A DNA stretch of 6,437 nt from Chloroflexota bacterium (GTDB lineage Bacteria; Chloroflexota; Anaerolineae; Aggregatilineales; UBA3940): the NCBI GenBank assembly GCA_010092775.1, contig JAADYZ010000196.1, forward strand, positions 1-6,437, in the 5' to 3' direction. The stretch's first letter is position 1; every line of letters begins with the position of its first letter. A model generated the notes under the pieces. It was not told the origin of the DNA, made no database searches, and worked only from the letters and a program-made list of their open reading frames with translations. This document shows, one piece after another, positions 5,189-6,437 of the stretch. The translations under genes and the position numbers were made by a program.

Positions 5189-6437
5189 ATGGCAGACAGC
5201 GACACATCCACGCTCAGCGAGCAGCCCGAACTCAATATCGATCATGCTGCTGTCAATGTGCGCCAGATTGTGCGTTTGTTCCAACCGTACTATGGGCGGT
5301 TGCTACTGCTCTCTTTTGTGGCCTTTGTGATGAGCTTCCTGACGGTCATGACGACGGTCGCCATTACCCCACTGGCGAGCATCGTCCTGAGTGGCGTGGA
5401 TGCGACGACCGACTTGCCTCCCCTCAGCGATTTACCCTCTTTCAACTTGGAGGAAATCCCCTCCTACCTGCTGAGCGTTTGGGCCAATTTCACTGGCCTC
5501 ACTGACCCCTGGGACTTGCTTCTGCTGACCAGCCTGGTCTATCTCGTACTGGCCTTGTTTGTACAAGCGGCCAACTTCTTATCCCACTATGGGGCGGAAG
5601 TGCTGCGCCATGTGATGATCCGCGACATGGAGCATGAAGTCTTCTCGCATATCATGCACCTTCCGCTCAGTTTTCTGAACAAATATCCGGCAGGGTGGCT
5701 GCATTCGCGCATTCGTGAGGACTTGAACGCAGCCATGACCCACCTCACCAAACTGATCATCGACGGTTTTAGCAGCAGTCTGGTATCGATCATCTACGTT
5801 GTGCTGCTCATCCGGACCGATTTTCGTCTAACGGTTATCGCTGGGCTGGCTGGGTTGGCACACATGACCATCTCCCGCGTGATGACCAAAGCAGCTGTAT
5901 CCCGGACGACCGCCAACTTCGACATGACAGCCCAACTGGGGGCATTCACGCAGGAGCGGCTGGCCAACATCCGCGAGATCAAAACCCGCGTTGGTGAGGA
6001 CTTCGAGAAAGCCCGTTTCTGGGAGCGCGTCAAGGAGCAGGTGCGCATCGCTGCGCGCTATTTCATCTATCTGCGGGTCAAGCTGCCGATTCGCTGGTCA
6101 GTCAACCGGGTGGTGATGGTCGCCGTGATGCTCTTCGCCGCCTTCGAACTGCTCAACGGGCGGCTCGATACAGCGACCTTCGCGCTTTTCCTCTTTGTTG
6201 GGCAAAGCCTGGTTGATCCACTGGCCAAGCTGGCCGACATCATCCTGCAAACTCGCGAACTACGCAGCATGTTGACTGGCGTAGCCTTCCTGCTGGACCA
6301 ACAAACAGAACCGAGCGGCACCCAAGCCATCAGCATTGGGGACTTTCAGCAGGCCATTGAGGTTGATGGCATTTCCTTTGCCTACGAAGATGCGCCAGTA
6401 TTGGAGAACATCACACTGAGCATCAAGAAGGGTGCGA
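5189..6437 (+). CDS. ABC exporter, fused permease and ATP-binding protein (MsbA/type IV exporter fold), C-terminus beyond window edge
   Basis: The first 416 residues of a half-transporter that exports lipids, peptides or drugs across the cytoplasmic membrane as a dimer. A charged cytoplasmic N-terminus (1-35) leads to membrane segments at about 37-67, 109-132, 190-208, 211-229, 304-323 and 328-345. The first extracellular loop (about 68-107) is long for this family and rich in acidic and proline residues. SRIREDLN at 173-180 and LANIREIKTRVGEDFEKARF at 258-277 match the intracellular coupling-helix regions of exporters. The nucleotide-binding domain begins near 390: IEVDGISFAYEDAPVLENI, with Y399 as the A-loop aromatic. 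The window ends just before Walker A, so ATPase competence cannot be judged. The ATG at 5189 has a strong AGGAGG. It is divergent from the GH88 gene; a shared role is not shown. A second half-transporter often follows such genes downstream. Substrate is unknown. Confidence 0.93.
   Translation, partial: MADSDTSTLSEQPELNIDHAAVNVRQIVRLFQPYYGRLLLLSFVAFVMSFLTVMTTVAITPLASIVLSGVDATTDLPPLSDLPSFNLEEIPSYLLSVWANFTGLTDPWDLLLLTSLVYLVLALFVQAANFLSHYGAEVLRHVMIRDMEHEVFSHIMHLPLSFLNKYPAGWLHSRIREDLNAAMTHLTKLIIDGFSSSLVSIIYVVLLIRTDFRLTVIAGLAGLAHMTISRVMTKAAVSRTTANFDMTAQLGAFTQERLANIREIKTRVGEDFEKARFWERVKEQVRIAARYFIYLRVKLPIRWSVNRVVMVAVMLFAAFELLNGRLDTATFALFLFVGQSLVDPLAKLADIILQTRELRSMLTGVAFLLDQQTEPSGTQAISIGDFQQAIEVDGISFAYEDAPVLENITLSIKKGA

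Noticed and set aside
5032..5505. Plus-strand open frame across the divergent region and exporter start
   Set aside because: It overlaps the exporter in another frame; the exporter frame has the strong ribosome site, membrane segments and an open frame to the window end.
1..6437. CRISPR array, tRNA, rRNA, IS element, integrase or toxin-antitoxin pair
   Set aside because: No repeat-spacer pattern, cloverleaf, transposase motif or terminal inverted repeats were seen on either strand.

Overview
The window looks like an ordinary bacterial chromosome segment of moderately high GC, with densely packed genes on both strands. The protein types fit a Chloroflexota-like (Anaerolineae/Caldilineae) environmental bacterium: a GH88 unsaturated glucuronyl hydrolase, an AmmeMemoRadiSam radical SAM enzyme, a MsbA-type ABC exporter with a long first loop, and an extended SDR sugar epimerase. 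This assignment is inference from protein flavour only. No rRNA, tRNA, CRISPR array, insertion sequence or phage gene was seen.

Layout. Six genes run on the minus strand, in transcription order: GH88 unsaturated glucuronyl hydrolase (5039-3930), short-chain dehydrogenase (3925-3158), AmrS-type radical SAM enzyme (3113-2037), a 113-residue protein with a likely dimeric alpha/beta-barrel fold (1895-1554), an NAD-dependent nucleotide-sugar epimerase/dehydratase (1437-502), and DNA-3-methyladenine glycosylase (505 to beyond base 1, C-terminus cut off). One gene runs on the plus strand: the transmembrane half of an ABC exporter (5189 to beyond 6437), cut just before its Walker A motif. The hydrolase and exporter are divergent and share a 149-bp intergenic region with weak promoter-like hexamers in both directions.

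How the genes may work together. The hydrolase and dehydrogenase are separated by 4 nt, or overlap if an upstream TTG is used. They could form a small unit that removes an unsaturated uronic acid from polysaccharide-lyase products and then carries out a keto/hydroxyl redox step. The AmrS gene follows after 44 bp with its own possible extended -10 promoter, so it may be only partly coupled. The small barrel protein stands apart, with a 141-bp leader and two tandem hairpins after its stop. The epimerase and glycosylase share an ATGA stop/start overlap and are probably translationally coupled although their roles are unrelated.

I did not find a convincing undescribed system. The points most worth checking are the uncharacterised small protein with its leader palindrome and trailing hairpins, the AmrS gene without AMMECR1 or Memo partners in view, and the hydrolase-dehydrogenase pair.
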